Shown piece by piece: positions 23,391-35,010 of a DNA stretch of 64,000 nt; position 1 is the first letter of the stretch; each line of letters opens with the position of its first letter. The translations under genes were made by a program, and so were the position numbers. Source of the DNA: Tridacna crocea (taxonomy: Eukaryota; Mollusca; Bivalvia; Cardiida; Cardiidae); assembly GCA_943736015.1 (NCBI GenBank), contig OX031071.1, positions 31,032,619 to 31,096,618 on the forward strand, read 5' to 3'. Below the pieces are notes generated by a model. That model was not told the DNA's origin. It was given only the letters and a program-made list of their open reading frames with translations, and did not search any database.

Positions 23391-24640
23391 GAGGGCCATG
23401 ATGGCCTTGTATCGCTCCACTGGCTAATAAGTAAAAACACTACAAGCCAAACATTACAATGAATGAATGAATAGTGTTTTATGGCCCGTCGACAGCAAAC
23501 ATTACAATATTTGACCAATTAGTTTTGAACTTGAGAACATACAAAAATGTTTCTATCTAATCCTACAAGAAAATTGTGACCCCTGGGCAAAGCCAATTTT
23601 GACTGCAAAGCTATAATTATTTGAATCCTGCTGGAGGTCCACAATATAAAGCCCCATACCAAGTAATACAGTTCTAGAATGTGTGGTTATAAACAAGAAG
23701 ATTTTCAAAGTTTTCTCAATAAAAGGCCCTGTAAAACATGAAACCCATGAGACAGGGCTAAATTTAGTAGCCCTAGTCTTTATTATGGTTAGTAGCATGA
23801 TGACTTAGACAGTTTTCATAAAAAAAGCCAATGTAAAACTTGTGACCCCTAGTGTGGGGATAAACTTGACAAAGGGCCCTCCTGGTAGAGGCCCACTAGA
23901 TAAAGCTAAATGCAAAATTTGGTAGCGTTAGGCCTTATGGTTAAGTACAAGTAGATTTTAAAAAAATAGGAGCCCATGTAAAACTTGTCACCCCCCCCCC
24001 CAGGACGAGGCCAAATTAACCCCAGGGCTTTAATTTGGGCGAGTTTGGTAGACAACCACTTGATAAAGCTAGATGCAAAATTAAGAAGCCCTCGGCTGTA
24101 TGGCTAGGTACTAGAAGGATTTTAAAGTTTTCCCTATATAAACCCATATAAAAGTTGTGAACCCCTGGGTGAGGCCAAATTTGACCACTGGGCTATCATT
24201 TGGGCACTACTAGTAGACAACCGCTTGATAAAGATACATGCAACATTTACCAGCCCTAGGTACCAGAAGAATTTTAAAATTTTCCCTATATAAGCCCATA
24301 CAAAACTTGTGACCCGCGAGGTGTGGCCAAATTTGACCCCAGGGCTATTATTTGAAGGAACAAGTCTACTAGATAAAGCTACACGATGAATTTGGTAGCC
24401 CTAGGCCTTACAGTTTCGGAAAAGAAGGTTTTTGAAGATTTCCAATATTTCTCAGTTTCGTTGCCATGGCAACCAGAGTTTTTGAAGGAATAGAATTATT
24501 TCGAGGAATTCAACAGAGGACTATGGCAAGATCATTTCTGTGAAATTTCATCAAAATTGGACAAGTAGTTTCAGAGAAGATGTTTAGAATATCAAAGGAC
24601 TGAAGGTCCTGAAAATCGCCATTTGTTGAAGGGCTTGAAG
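23391..24640 (-). repeat. Bivalve 'agggccatgatggcc' repeat with ~155-bp internal tandem units
   Basis: It begins 'caagagggccatgatggcct'. 'aacttgtgacccc'-like anchors recur at about 23837, 23974, 24137 and 24302. The far end carries 'gttgccatggcaaccagag' and 'aagtagtttcagagaagatg', the reverse of text in the 5024-6044 element. A short copy of the 18181 repeat has inserted near 23460-23495. Confidence 0.75.
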
Positions 24641-24791
24641 ATTTAGAAGATTTTTGACCTCAAACAATAATTCAAGTGGCACATCTAATCATCAAGGAGA
24701 ACAAGTACACCCTTTTTTTTCCCTCAATCCAAGTATAAATATAAGAGTGACGCTCTGCACAAGCTGATTTTGGCTTATTAAAACATATCAC

Positions 24792-24852
24792 CTTGACAAT
24801 GGACTGACCGAAGAGATCACTTCATAATGGAATATAAAATGACCAAATAATT
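24792..24852 (-). CDS. Candidate exon (19 codons) of the unrecognised minus-strand gene
   Basis: Acceptor 'tggtggatttcag', donor GTGATA, 61 nt; the only open frame reads LFGHFIFHYEVISSVSPLS (phase 1 in, 2 out) and joins in phase to 22709-22791 through an Arg codon. It is short, so chance cannot be excluded. A further exon-like window lies at 25041-25097 (frame DSPKRVSILARLLWNIKL, donor GTATTG), but its exit phase does not fit this exon. Confidence 0.4.
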
Positions 24853-25598
24853 CTGAAATCCACCAACAAAGGTTGGATTTATGCTCAGGATTAATACAGA
24901 CAATACATACAGACGGATGGCTATACAATTAAAGCTACAAGCTCAACAACAAAATGTTTCCTCATAAAATAAAGTTCTAATTTTGTTCAGCATTCAAACA
25001 GCTAACTTTTACTTAGTGGACACCAAGGTGATGACAATACCTCAACTTTATGTTCCAGAGTAGTCGAGCTAATATGGAAACCCTTTTAGGCGAATCTCTG
25101 CTATTAGGTTATACATTTTTTATGTAATTGTGATCCAGTACATTGTTTAACTGCATAAAGGGAACAGAATCTCATTTGTATTGTCAAAAGCTTTCTTATT
25201 TAGAACAATTCTCCAGTAGCTAACTAAAACAGCTTTTTTGTCCAGGACAAAAACACCTCATTATGGTGGACTAAATGAACAACAACAAATTAAATTGAAA
25301 AAATATAAACTGTTTATTTAAAAAGTAAACTATTAGCACAATATCGATTATGCTTGGTACAAAATTAAAGCAGCTTTAAGAAAACATTACAAAATAATGA
25401 TGAAAATTTGACCATACCATAAAATAACCTGAGCTTTCACTTGAAGACAGAGCTTTAAGTAAAATTAATTTGCTATTTCTAGACAGATCTTGTAAATCTT
25501 ACTGGGTATAACCAAATCTGACATAAAAAAAAAAATTACTAAAATTCACTCATCATGCATTGCATATCTCACAACTTCCCTTTTTTTTTTTGTTTTGT

Positions 25599-25973
25599 TT
25601 TCAAACTGGAAGTTTCAGAACTGAATCACCATGTAGTAAGTTTAGCCTCATCTATCAGAGACACTGTATGTGAACATGCTTGCTACAAGTTGTTTTCCTT
25701 TACTCTTTCCCAAGACTTTGAAAACAAGAGATTGTTTGTTTCATGTAAAGTACCAAAATAGTTATATAATTGCAGTCAAGGTGCATTTTCAAACTGGAAG
25801 TTTCAGAACTGAATCAGCATGTAGTAAGTTTAGCCTCATCTATCAGAGACACTGTATGTGAAAATGCTTGCTACAGGTTGTTTTCCTTTACTCTTTCCCA
25901 AGAATTTGAAAACAAGAGATTGTTTGTTACATGTAAAGTACCAAAATAGTTATATAATTGCAGTTAAGGTGCA
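25599..25973. repeat. 188-bp direct tandem duplication
   Basis: 'tcaaactggaagtttcagaa' recurs 188 bp apart (25601 and 25789). The copies stay nearly identical through 'gttatataattgcagt.aag'. Frames read across it are artefacts. Confidence 0.95.
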
Positions 25974-26621
25974 TGAAATAAACATTCAGTGAAAACACTA
26001 TATATCATTAAAAAAAAAATACCTTTGAATGAAAAAAATTAACAGAGATAACAAGAGGCATAGGGTCCCACACACTTTACTGGCTGTCAAACCTCTTTAA
26101 CATCTCCTTTCCTGTGTTTTCCAGTGTCATAAACTCAATGTCAAAAGTAACCTTCCTTTATGATGGAACACTTATCATTCTTTGAAAATTAAAGAGAACT
26201 TGATGAAAATTGTACTTGAACGTATTTAAGAATTTGGTAAATTTCTATAAGCCCCTTTTCCAGTGTGTGCATTTCTTTTTTGTTGTTGTTGAAAAAATTA
26301 ACCTACTTTCCAACACAGTTGAATCAAAGAAAAGGGATAAACCTTCACCCTATAAGTTTGGCTTATCTCTTCCTTTGAGGGAGAGGGTTTATAACTGATC
26401 TTTGGTTCTGACACTAAAGGAAATTTTACTGAATAAAGCAAGCAAACATTTGCAATTTGCATCCTCTATATAAGAGTACATCGAACACAGGCTCATTTAA
26501 GCATATCTGTGAAGTCCTTTTTGATGTAAAAATATTGATAAAGCAAATTAGTTTCATTTGAAATGATGGCACCGCATGCAGAGGGTAACAATTAACTTAA
26601 TGTATTTCATGTGTTTTTTTT

Positions 26622-26847
26622 TTAATCTTTACTACACAATCCTGACAATAAAAGATCCTGAAAAAATGGCATTTTGAAAACATTCTGGGGAAAGGAGAAA
26701 ATGCCAGTGACTAGCATTTTCTCCTTTTTCCCAATGTTTTTCACCCTTTCCAAACAAATTTCAATTTTTCATTTACATTCATTTTGTTGTCTGCACATGC
26801 TTTCAATTTGAACCAGTTTAACATTTTGTCGTTTGGTAAAGACTTAA
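26622..26847. mobile_element. TTAA hairpin MITE copy
   Basis: Starts 'ttaatctttactacacaat' and ends 'gtcgtttggtaaagacttaa'. The core is 'gagaaaatgccagtgactag' then 'cattttctcc'. Confidence 0.85.
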
Positions 26848-26904
26848 ATGGCAATTACAGATCCAAACAAATTAATTTAACACATTTTACAAACTCTTTT
26901 TCTT

Positions 26905-27117
26905 TTAAGCAACAAAAGACTCAATGGAATTGCTGCTAGCTGAGAATTTCACATCTTTTGGAAGAAGCAAATAAAAATCTTCCATGGGACATGAAAATCC
27001 TGCAACAAGCCAATCAACATCAATGATGCAGATTCCATCATTTTCTGTAACCACGGAAGATTCCATGTTACCTCAAAAATTTGTTGTTGTCAGTTCCTTG
27101 TTTGGCAATTTCGTTAC
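26905..27117 (-). pseudogene. Terminal exon of an OB-fold-like gene with an in-frame TGA
   Basis: Acceptor 'tttctgacag' opens a frame reading VTKLPNKELTTTNF, then TGA at 27073-27075. The same frame then continues GNMESSVVTENDG... through a clearly protein-like, hydrophobic segment (CIIDVDWLVAGF, FYLLLPKDVKF) to TAA at 26905. The exon enters at phase 0, matching the repaired phase of 28173-28402. Readings: a decayed gene with one nonsense codon; a true end at the TGA with the rest untranslated; or a separate 53-codon ORF from the ATG at 27066. The in-frame continuation makes nonsense decay the simplest reading. Confidence 0.55.
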
Positions 27118-27180
27118 CTGTCAGAAACAAAAAGAGAATAATGGTGAATATCTTTATCTATATTCCTCTTTAGGTCCAAT

Positions 27181-27359
27181 TCTAACCCATTATCAGATGA
27201 CAAAGTTTTACACTGGTCAATGTGCATCGAAGTTGCAGACAACAATTTCAAAGAAAAAAGTGAGAAAAGCCAAAATTGCCTGTAAGAATCAATTTCTCCT
27301 TTTCCCCTAGATTATAACTCTGGATTGTTAAAACATGTGATTATTTGGGAAAGAGTTAG
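27181..27359. mobile_element. TTAA hairpin MITE, hairpin-deleted copy
   Basis: Starts 'taacccattatcagatgac' and ends 'tttgggaaagagtta'. It has the 'gttgcagacaacaatttcaa' half but only part of the hairpin ('atcaatttctccttttcccc'). Confidence 0.65.
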
Positions 27360-27394
27360 ATCTCAAATGCTCTTATGGGACAAATCTAATTCAA

Positions 27395-27605
27395 GGTCTG
27401 GACTTTTAATGACCCTAAGAGAGAAGCCTTCTGAAAACGTTGTGGGAAAATAAGAAAATCCTGGTATGCAGCATTTTCTCCATTTCACAAAATGTTTTCT
27501 ACCCTTCCAAACCCAAATTTTCAATTTCCACTCATATTTTTTTTGTTGTCTGCAAATACTTTTGATTTGGACCCAGTCTAAAATTTTTTTGTTATAGCAT
27601 GTGAA
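27395..27605. mobile_element. TTAA hairpin MITE copy, ends eroded
   Basis: Carries 'gaccctaagagagaagcctt', hairpin 'aagaaaatcctggtatgcag' with 'cattttctccatttcac', and the 'gttgtctgcaaatacttttg' half. Confidence 0.75.
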
Positions 27606-28172
27606 AGATGAAAAGAAAGCCATGGTTTTGAGATTTGATTTTAATGAGATTAGTGAACATATAATTATCTTTGATAATTACAGATATTACAAAATGTTTA
27701 AGTTTTGCAAATTGCTAACAACACCGAAGCTATATAGTAATACCTCAGGTTATCTCTAAAAACAGTCAAGTCATTTATCATGAATTTGAATTTTGAAAAA
27801 TCAGTTACCAGCTTTTAGCTTTTCTCCCTTCGAATCTATGTTTTTAAAATTAATATTTTGTAAATTTTGTAATGATTCTAAAGCTACAGCAATACGTGTC
27901 AATTCTAGGATGTGGGGATTATGTGCACATTTTTCCCCACTAACCATTCCACTTAATTCAAAATTTTTTTCAGTATGAAGGGGAATTTTTTCAAAGAGTA
28001 TAAAAAAAGAGTAATTTGCGAATATCATCTATTCTTGCCCTTACTTTAGAATTCTTAAACAGATATCAAGTGATATCTTAGGTTTTTATTGAAATCAGTA
28101 TTAGCAAAATAAATGGAATGCATGCTTAATATTTTTTTTTTTCAACCAGTAAGTATAAGAAACATATCTTAC

Positions 28173-28402
28173 CTCAATTTCTGTGTATTGAGTTGATGAC
28201 ACAGAGTCTTCATTATCATAGTGTTTTTCGTTGCAAATAACGTTTGTTATTTAATAATTTCTACCACATCTCCGAGGGTAACTGCATGGCTTGACAGATT
28301 TTGCCACAGGCCCACCTTCATGTTATTGGTCCCATCATCCAGTGTTATTGTTCTCACATCTACTTCTTTCGAGTTAACCCTTACTTTGGTGGCAAGGCTG
28401 TC
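28173..28402 (-). pseudogene. OB-fold-like exon with a 1-base frameshift
   Basis: Acceptor 'atttctgtag' and donor GTAAGA bound 230 nt. Phase-0 reading gives DSLATKVRVNSKEVDVRTIT, then LDDGTNNMKVGLWQNLSSHA and VTLGDVVEIIK, then TAA. One base further along, the frame ITNVICNEKHYDNEDSVSST and QYTEIE runs on to the donor. Both parts fit one OB fold: strand, 'DDGTxxMKVGLWxxL', 'GDVVEI', then later strands. A single base lost near 'attattaaataac' explains the break, and the ancestral 231 nt would be phase 0 to 0. Bivalve and other animal genomes hold many RPA-like OB proteins of this type, which bind single-stranded DNA; I cannot name this one. Upstream exons were not found. An indel error in the assembly is an alternative. 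Confidence 0.6.
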
Positions 28403-28810
28403 CTACAGAAATAAAAGAAAAAATAATTTCATAGCTTTGGATACATAGTGCAAAACTATTTAATAAAAGTAGATTAATATGTGACATATGAACTATACTT
28501 ATTCATTTTTTTCTTTAATGATCATAAATTTATAATTTGAAAATGGCCTCTACATGACTTAAGTTAACCTGGTATTGCACTCAACAATCAAGCCATACCA
28601 CAAATAACACAAGTATGCAATTTCAAAGCCCATAAACCAACTCTTAAAAAATTAAAATCCATGTCCAAGGTGGGTATTTATATGACTTAAAACTTAACTG
28701 GTATTGAGATTGATATGAAAAAATAATACAAATCATCAATAATCAAGAATCACAAAATGACAAAGAAAAATTTTTTTTGATGTTGTTCCCTTAAAAGGCT
28801 ATGTAGCCTC

Positions 28811-29033
28811 TTAACCCATTACCACACAATCCCTTCTTTTGACAACCCTGAGAAAGAAGCCTATACAGAAAACATTGTGAGAAAAGGAGAAAATGCTGGT
28901 AACCAGTATTTTCTCCTTTTCACACAATGTTTTCTACTCTTCACAAAACAAATTTCAGTCACTTTTATTTTGTCGTCTGCAAATGCTTTCAATTTGGACA
29001 AGCCTAATATATTGTCGTTTGGTAATGAGTTAA
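28811..29033. mobile_element. TTAA hairpin MITE, intact copy
   Basis: Ends 'ttaacccattaccacaca' and 'gtttggtaatgagttaa'. The hairpin 'aaaggagaaaatgctggtaa' pairs with 'ccagtattttctcctttt'. Confidence 0.92.
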
Positions 29034-29559
29034 AGTATTTTTAGATTTCAAGAAAGCATTGTGGGAATGTCAAAAGACTAGCATGTGACTGGTGACGCTT
29101 AAATTCAATAACATAACAAGCATGTAATTATTTTCCATAATCATAATGTCTTATGTTTATTTCAAAGCTTCCTTTGCGTATTTCCAGTATGTAAATGAGC
29201 GAGTTGCTCATGTAACAAGAACCTTCAGAGACGGGTTATGCTCCCCGAACAAGTGCTTGTCATAAAATATATGAAATTGATATAAATTTACTTCTTTTAT
29301 CCTAAAAGGACCTGTTCGTGCTCCCCAAAAATTCAAGTGAAAAGGCAATTACTAACTTAGAGATAGCCAAGACAAACTTGTAGAGGACAATAAGCCCACT
29401 AAGCCCCCTTTAAGCCCTCTTTTCCCATAAGGCAATATTGCATCATTGAAATAAATACAACTGGTGTGTGATTTTTGGCATTTTTTGATAATAATTCAAA
29501 TTTCGAAATTTCATAAAATTTTGAGCAGTCATGTAGAAAATATTACATAAAAGGATTTT

Positions 29560-30420
29560 TTTACATGAAGCGCCCTTTTTCCGTGTTGCAGCCTGAAATT
29601 GAGAAACCGAAAGAGAGGTACCTGGGCAATGTTCAAACAAGTTCAGATTTGAAATTTCACAAAGTTTTGAGCACAGATGTAGAAGATACAAGTGAAAAAC
29701 AAATTTTTCCATGAAGTCCCCTTTTTCTGTGATGCAGCCTCAAATTGAGAAACCAGGAAAGAGGTATTTGCGCATTAATATTTTATAGATTGAAAATAAC
29801 AAGGGCACATGATGAAACTTGTAAAACAAGATATAACCATGAGGTTTCATGAAATTTTGACAAAAACTGAACAAGGTATTAGTAAAAATTGCAATTTTGC
29901 TTTAAGGCCCCTTTTTCCTTGGCATTTTACAAGAAACCCCCTTTTTCCATGACAGAGGGTCAAATTGAAAAACACATAGATAAAGAAACAAGAGCACATG
30001 GTGAAACTTTGGAAAAGTAATATAACCATGAAGTTTGATGAAATTTCGACCAAAACTGAATGAGACATTAGTAAAAATTGGAATTTTGCAAGAAAACCCC
30101 TTTTTCCATGACTGAATGTCAACTTAAAAAACGCCTATATTAAAAATAGCAAGAGCCTATGCTGAATCTTTCCATAAACAATATAACCATGAAGTTTCAT
30201 GAAATTTTGACAAAAACTGAATGAGATAGTAGTAAAAATTGCAATTTTGCATTAAGCCCCTTTTTTCATGACACGGGGTCAAATGGAAAAACCAGGAAAG
30301 TTATATCGGCACCTTACCCTAAGGAGTTCATATATGAAGTTTTATCCAATTTGGTCCAGGGGTTGTGGAGAAATGACTTCGGATGGACAGACGGAAGGAC
30401 AGACGAAGCGGCAACTATAT
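29560..30420. repeat. Diverged ~150-bp tandem repeat ending in 'ggacagacggaaggacagac'
   Basis: The anchor 'cccctttttccatgac' or close variants recurs near 29574, 29717, 29907/29936, 30097 and 30256, with 'ataaccatgaagtttcatga' in each unit. The end near 30385 is the 'gacagacggaaggacagacg' tail common in bivalve repeats. Frames across it are artefacts. Confidence 0.8.
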
Positions 30421-31555
30421 GCTTGCCCTTCAGGGAGCATAAAAATAGACGGTGTTTCCTGATGGTGTCAACCTGGGCCGTAGTAAATCTCTAATTTCTC
30501 TTGTTGTTGGCTGAAAAGAGGCTTTGGGAGTATAATGATAACTTTTTTTTTAAATTTTGATCCCAAAATCTGAAGGGCCACCTTTAAATTCCTTCCGGCA
30601 GACATACCCAAACAAAGACTAAACGCTCAGCCTCTGATCTAATATGAGGGTACAAGACTTCTGATCATGTAATTGGTTGAAAGGTACACACAGGATTCCG
30701 TGGCTATTTTTCCTTGCGCCATCACTTTCACCAAATGAGAAAAGTTCTTGCCAGACTGAAATAATTAAAGCAAGTTGGTACCAATTTAAAATGAGATGAC
30801 ATGTTTATGAGCACTAGCTGAACACCTCAACCATTTGTAACTGATTGCTCTTTCTGCCATAGTCTGACAAGTACATACTCAAACATAATATCATCTCAGA
30901 ATCACTTATTATACCTAAAGTATACAAATTTAAATTAATTTCATATCTGATACCTCATTTTGCCAAATGCAATTTAATTGGACCGAGATGACACCAGGCC
31001 GAGTTGATTCATGGGCCGATCGTGTAGCAGGCCGAGTTGACCCCCTTCCTTTGGAAAAAGAGACGAATTTATACTAAATTCGTAGATTTTACCTGCGCTC
31101 ATGGTTCAATTGAGCATTTAGAACATTCACGATTTATAGGGGTCAACGATCGTCCGTAATTTCGCTTTTCTAAAGTTTTGCCAAGTTACTTGACAAATTT
31201 TGTCTAGCCGACAATTCGTGATGTTATCGAAAGTGTACATATATTCGGGTAGTCAGATTATAGTTCTAGCGATATCGATTTGTATAGTAATTTGGATTAG
31301 GTCATTGTCGTAATTAATTTCACCTGATTTTTTATTTCAACTTCAATCGATGGAATGGCTGTCATGCATCTATGCATTGCGGTAAATGGGACCAGTATCA
31401 AAACGTGAGAAATAAAAAATGGCGACACCACAACACTGCGAACAGAAACTGGGTCAACAGATTTATTTTTCCTACCACAAAGTTTAATAATCATAGATCA
31501 GGCGTACTATCAAGTAGAACCAGGCAAATAGAAAATAACCACTTTGGTCACTTAC

Positions 31556-31641
31556 CGACGTATTTAAGATGGATGGACTAGCTGATGCCTGAAAGTTGTA
31601 GAGATCCTTTTTCCTCGCTTGCAAGGCGCGTTATGACGTCA
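31556..31641 (-). promoter_or_regulatory. Candidate minus-strand promoter/first exon with CRE (TGACGTCA)
   Basis: A strong donor (GTAAGTGACC on the minus strand, plus 31546-31555) follows about 50 nt without an open ATG frame, as expected for a noncoding first exon starting near 31600. Just upstream, a TGACGTCA octamer at 31634-31641 sits in a locally CpG-rich stretch ('cgcttgcaaggcgcgttatg'). It could drive the OB-fold-like gene and/or the unrecognised gene downstream. Confidence 0.4.
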
Positions 31642-32059
31642 TGAGCTCCCCGCATGTTATTTGATTCATACGCGTTTCAAAAATTTAAACCAACGAATTT
31701 AATTAAAGAAAAAGACATATGAGAATAAATCAAACAAACGCATGATTTCAAAATTCATTTCTAACCATGTATTAATCAAACATTTTCAGATACGGCGACA
31801 ATTTCAAATCTGTCATTTTTTTTTCTGCGGATGAACACATGAAATTAGTGATTACAATCACATCGTAAAAAGCTGTAAGATTTATTCAGAGTTACGATAG
31901 TGTTGCACGGAAATTTCGAGTTAATAGGCTCATCCTATCTTGAAAAAAACCATGAAGATTCAGGAATTCACTTACAACTTTTAACCCATTTCACCCTACC
32001 TCCCCGACTGCAATAAATCTGCCATTCTTGACAGAATGGCGATTTAAAAAGTTGACGCA

Positions 32060-32115
32060 AAACCACCAGGTCATGAGTCAGACACGCTCACCACTGAGCC
32101 ACCCGGGCGAGCGCA
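32060..32115 (-). mobile_element. Partial tRNA-derived SINE, reverse copy
   Basis: 'gacacgctcaccactgagcc' and 'acccgggcgag' are the reverse of the A-box end of the SINE at 61549. Only the tRNA-related head is recognisable. Confidence 0.75.
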
Positions 32116-32141
32116 ATAATGCTATGTTAACATGGGGGCTT

Positions 32142-32363
32142 GAACTCTTTAACACATCTATGGATTGGTCCAAATTAAAAGTATTTTCAGACACCAAAAT
32201 GAACATGCCTGAAAAAATGAAATTTGAATTGGGGAGGGTAGAAAACATTGTGGGAAAAAGGAGAAAATGCTGGTTACCAGCATTTTCCCCTTTTCCCACA
32301 ATGTCTTAATAGGCTCTTTTTCTCAGCGTTGTTAAAAGTCGGGATTGTGTGGTAAACAGTTAA
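32142..32363. mobile_element. TTAA hairpin MITE copy with long perfect stem
   Basis: Hairpin around 32250-32303: 'attgtgggaaaaaggagaaa' ... 'ttttccccttttcccacaat' with 'atgctggttaccagcat' at the centre. Right end 'gtgtggtaaacagttaa'. Confidence 0.88.
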
Positions 32364-32379
32364 ACAGCATGCAATGAAT

Positions 32380-32739
<360 letters not shown>

Positions 32740-33395
32740 CTAATACTTGTATTGGTTTCCTGCTGCACGAAATAATTTGATATTGCGTGAGATTGATGCG
32801 AAATTTCCTTCCGCTGCAAGAAACCAATACTGGCTACCACCATTTTCCTCTTTTCCCCCAATGTTTCCAAAAGGTTTCTACATCAAGGTTGTTAAAGAGG
32901 GCCCTTTAGATTTTCGGTCAAAATTTTTTAAAAGAAATAAAAAAAAAAAAAAAATCATCCTTATACTCCCAAAGGCTTTCAATTTTCATTAATGAAACCC
33001 CAGCAGTCGAAAACCATCTAACAAAAAGAGAAATCAGAGACTTTCTACTGCCCAGGTTGACACCGACGGGAAACACGGTCTAATTTTACATGAGCAACTT
33101 GCTCATTTACATACCAGAAATACACAAACGAAGCTTCAAACATAGCGTCCAAAGAAGACAAAATGGAAAATAATTACATATGTGTTATGTTATGGAATTT
33201 AAACCTCATTAGTCATGTGCCAGTCACTTGACATTCCCACAATGTTTTTTTTTATTTCTAGCACAAAATCTAAAAATACCCTAAGAGGCTACATAGCCTT
33301 TTAAGGGCACACCATCAAAAACATTTTTTTGTTAACTTTATGATTCTTCATCATTGATGATTTGTATTGGTTTTTATATACATTTCAGTGATATA

Positions 33396-34602
33396 CAGTA
33401 AAACTCCTCTATTAAGACCACCCACGGTACTTTTAAAATTTGGTCGTATTAGTGGGGTGGTCTGATTTCCGGGTTTCACACGCCTACATTTTGATATAAA
33501 CCCAGGCTCTGAGTAGACTTGTGCAGGGCTAAATGACGCGAGTAGTAAATGCATTTGACGTAGGGAAGTATACAAATGAAAATGACAACACCATTTTCAT
33601 GTTCACTGAAAAGTATTATTTTTCCTTAAATTTGTGAAATAAATCCACCTGTAAAAGCATGTCAATTCATAATTGTCTATTTAAAACAATCAAAACCAGG
33701 TATGTACATTAACTAAATGCATCTGAAGACTAAAGGATCTTATGTTAGTTCTGATAGAATTTATGCTTTTTCACTTCGTGTAGTCTTAAAAACTCATACT
33801 CCAACTGCCGAATTTCATTCTAAAACAAAGATTTTCAAATACGGGCCGATCATTGAACGATTAACGTATACGGAGGACCCCCCAACCTTCTATTTTTTCA
33901 TCCGAGTTGAAAATTCGAACAGGCCTGCTAATCGTCGCTCTTACTGTCTTCGTGTTCACTTGTTAACAATCGCATATTCGTTACGGTATAATTACAGTAT
34001 GTAAAGTTCCAAATTCAAAATGATAATCCCATCTCGATCACCGCTAAACCCAAATTTCGTAAATTACATCAGTCAGCTATAAACAATAAACCTGGTCACC
34101 CGGATGTGGACATGTTTGTTATCCGGGTCAGAGACGTGTGATAAACGCTTGATTGCCGTGTGAAAGCCAAATCGATGGTTTAAACATATCCATTCACAGG
34201 TCATTTGATTATGTTACGTAACATCCTGATTAATTAACACAATCACGTTACAATCAATTGTCAGTGGACAAACAACAGACCGATAATTGATTGTAATTTC
34301 CATCGGACCCAAGAATATTCGTACATGTGGCACAGTCTATGGTTCGCGATTACGGACGCGTGAAAATTGGCTGCTTGTAAAGATGTTGTGGAAATCGAGC
34401 GGTCGTTTCTCGGGGTGAAAATCCACAGGTAAATTCATATCGGTACTGAAAACGGTGGTCGTAATTTCGGAATAGCGGGTTTTCGTATTTCCGGGGTTAT
34501 GATCATTGATCTTGAAGAAGGAAAAATTCCGTTCTGGCAAAAATCGTTCTTAATAGCGGGTTGCTCGTACTGTCGGGGTGGTCGGGAGGAGAGGTTTTAC
34601 TG
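33396..34602. mobile_element. 1.2-kb TIR element with TA target duplication
   Basis: Left end 'cagtaaaactcctctattaa' preceded by TA; right end 'ggagaggttttactg' followed by TA. Reading the right end backwards gives 'cagtaaaacctctcctcccg' and later 'gctattaagaacgat', matching the left 'ctattaagaccaccc'. A TA duplication and CAGT ends suggest a Tc1/mariner-related non-autonomous element. No transposase is visible; the inner 95-aa frame has no recognisable motif. Inner palindromes include 'caatcaattgtcagtgg' / 'gataattgattg'. Confidence 0.8.
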
Positions 34603-34676
34603 TACATATTTTCTAATTTCGTGAGATGTGTAAAAATCTAAATACCCACCTTTAAAGTATTTGATTGATTGGTAAA

Positions 34677-35010
34677 GGGTTAATTTCCAACCACAATTCA
34701 GACTTTTGATGACGCTGGGAAAGCGACTTTTTGAAAATGTTGTGAGAAAATCAGAAAATGCTGGTAACCATCTGTCATTTTGTAGTCTGCATGCAGTTTC
34801 AATTTCGAGACTGCGCTCCAGATAAGAGGGAGTGATAATATTCTAAATCCTTTATTTCTCTTCCAAACCCTATGTTGTGGGTACTCATTAGAATCGTCTC
34901 AACATAAGGTTTATTGGAGAATAATTAATATTTTCAATTTTGAAATCAAAATCACTCCCTCTATCTGGAAGTCTGGGAGATTCTAAAATTTGGACCCTTT
35001 GTACAGAGTT
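34677..35010. mobile_element. Hairpin-MITE remnant split by a second MITE with 'ccagatagagggagtga' ends
   Basis: The left part (34677-34808) is the MITE half with 'ggtaaagggttaatttccaa' and one arm 'agaaaatgctggtaacca'. At about 34809-34972 lies a separate element with inverted ends 'ctccagataagagggagtga' and 'tcactccctctatctggaag'. After it, MITE-like 'ttctaaaatttggac' resumes. Another copy of the second element starts at about 48090 ('ctccagatagagggagtgac'). Confidence 0.7.

Noticed and set aside
31372..31581. 69-codon plus-strand frame near the CRE promoter
   Set aside because: Opposite strand to the strong donor, no splice context of its own, and no recognisable motif.
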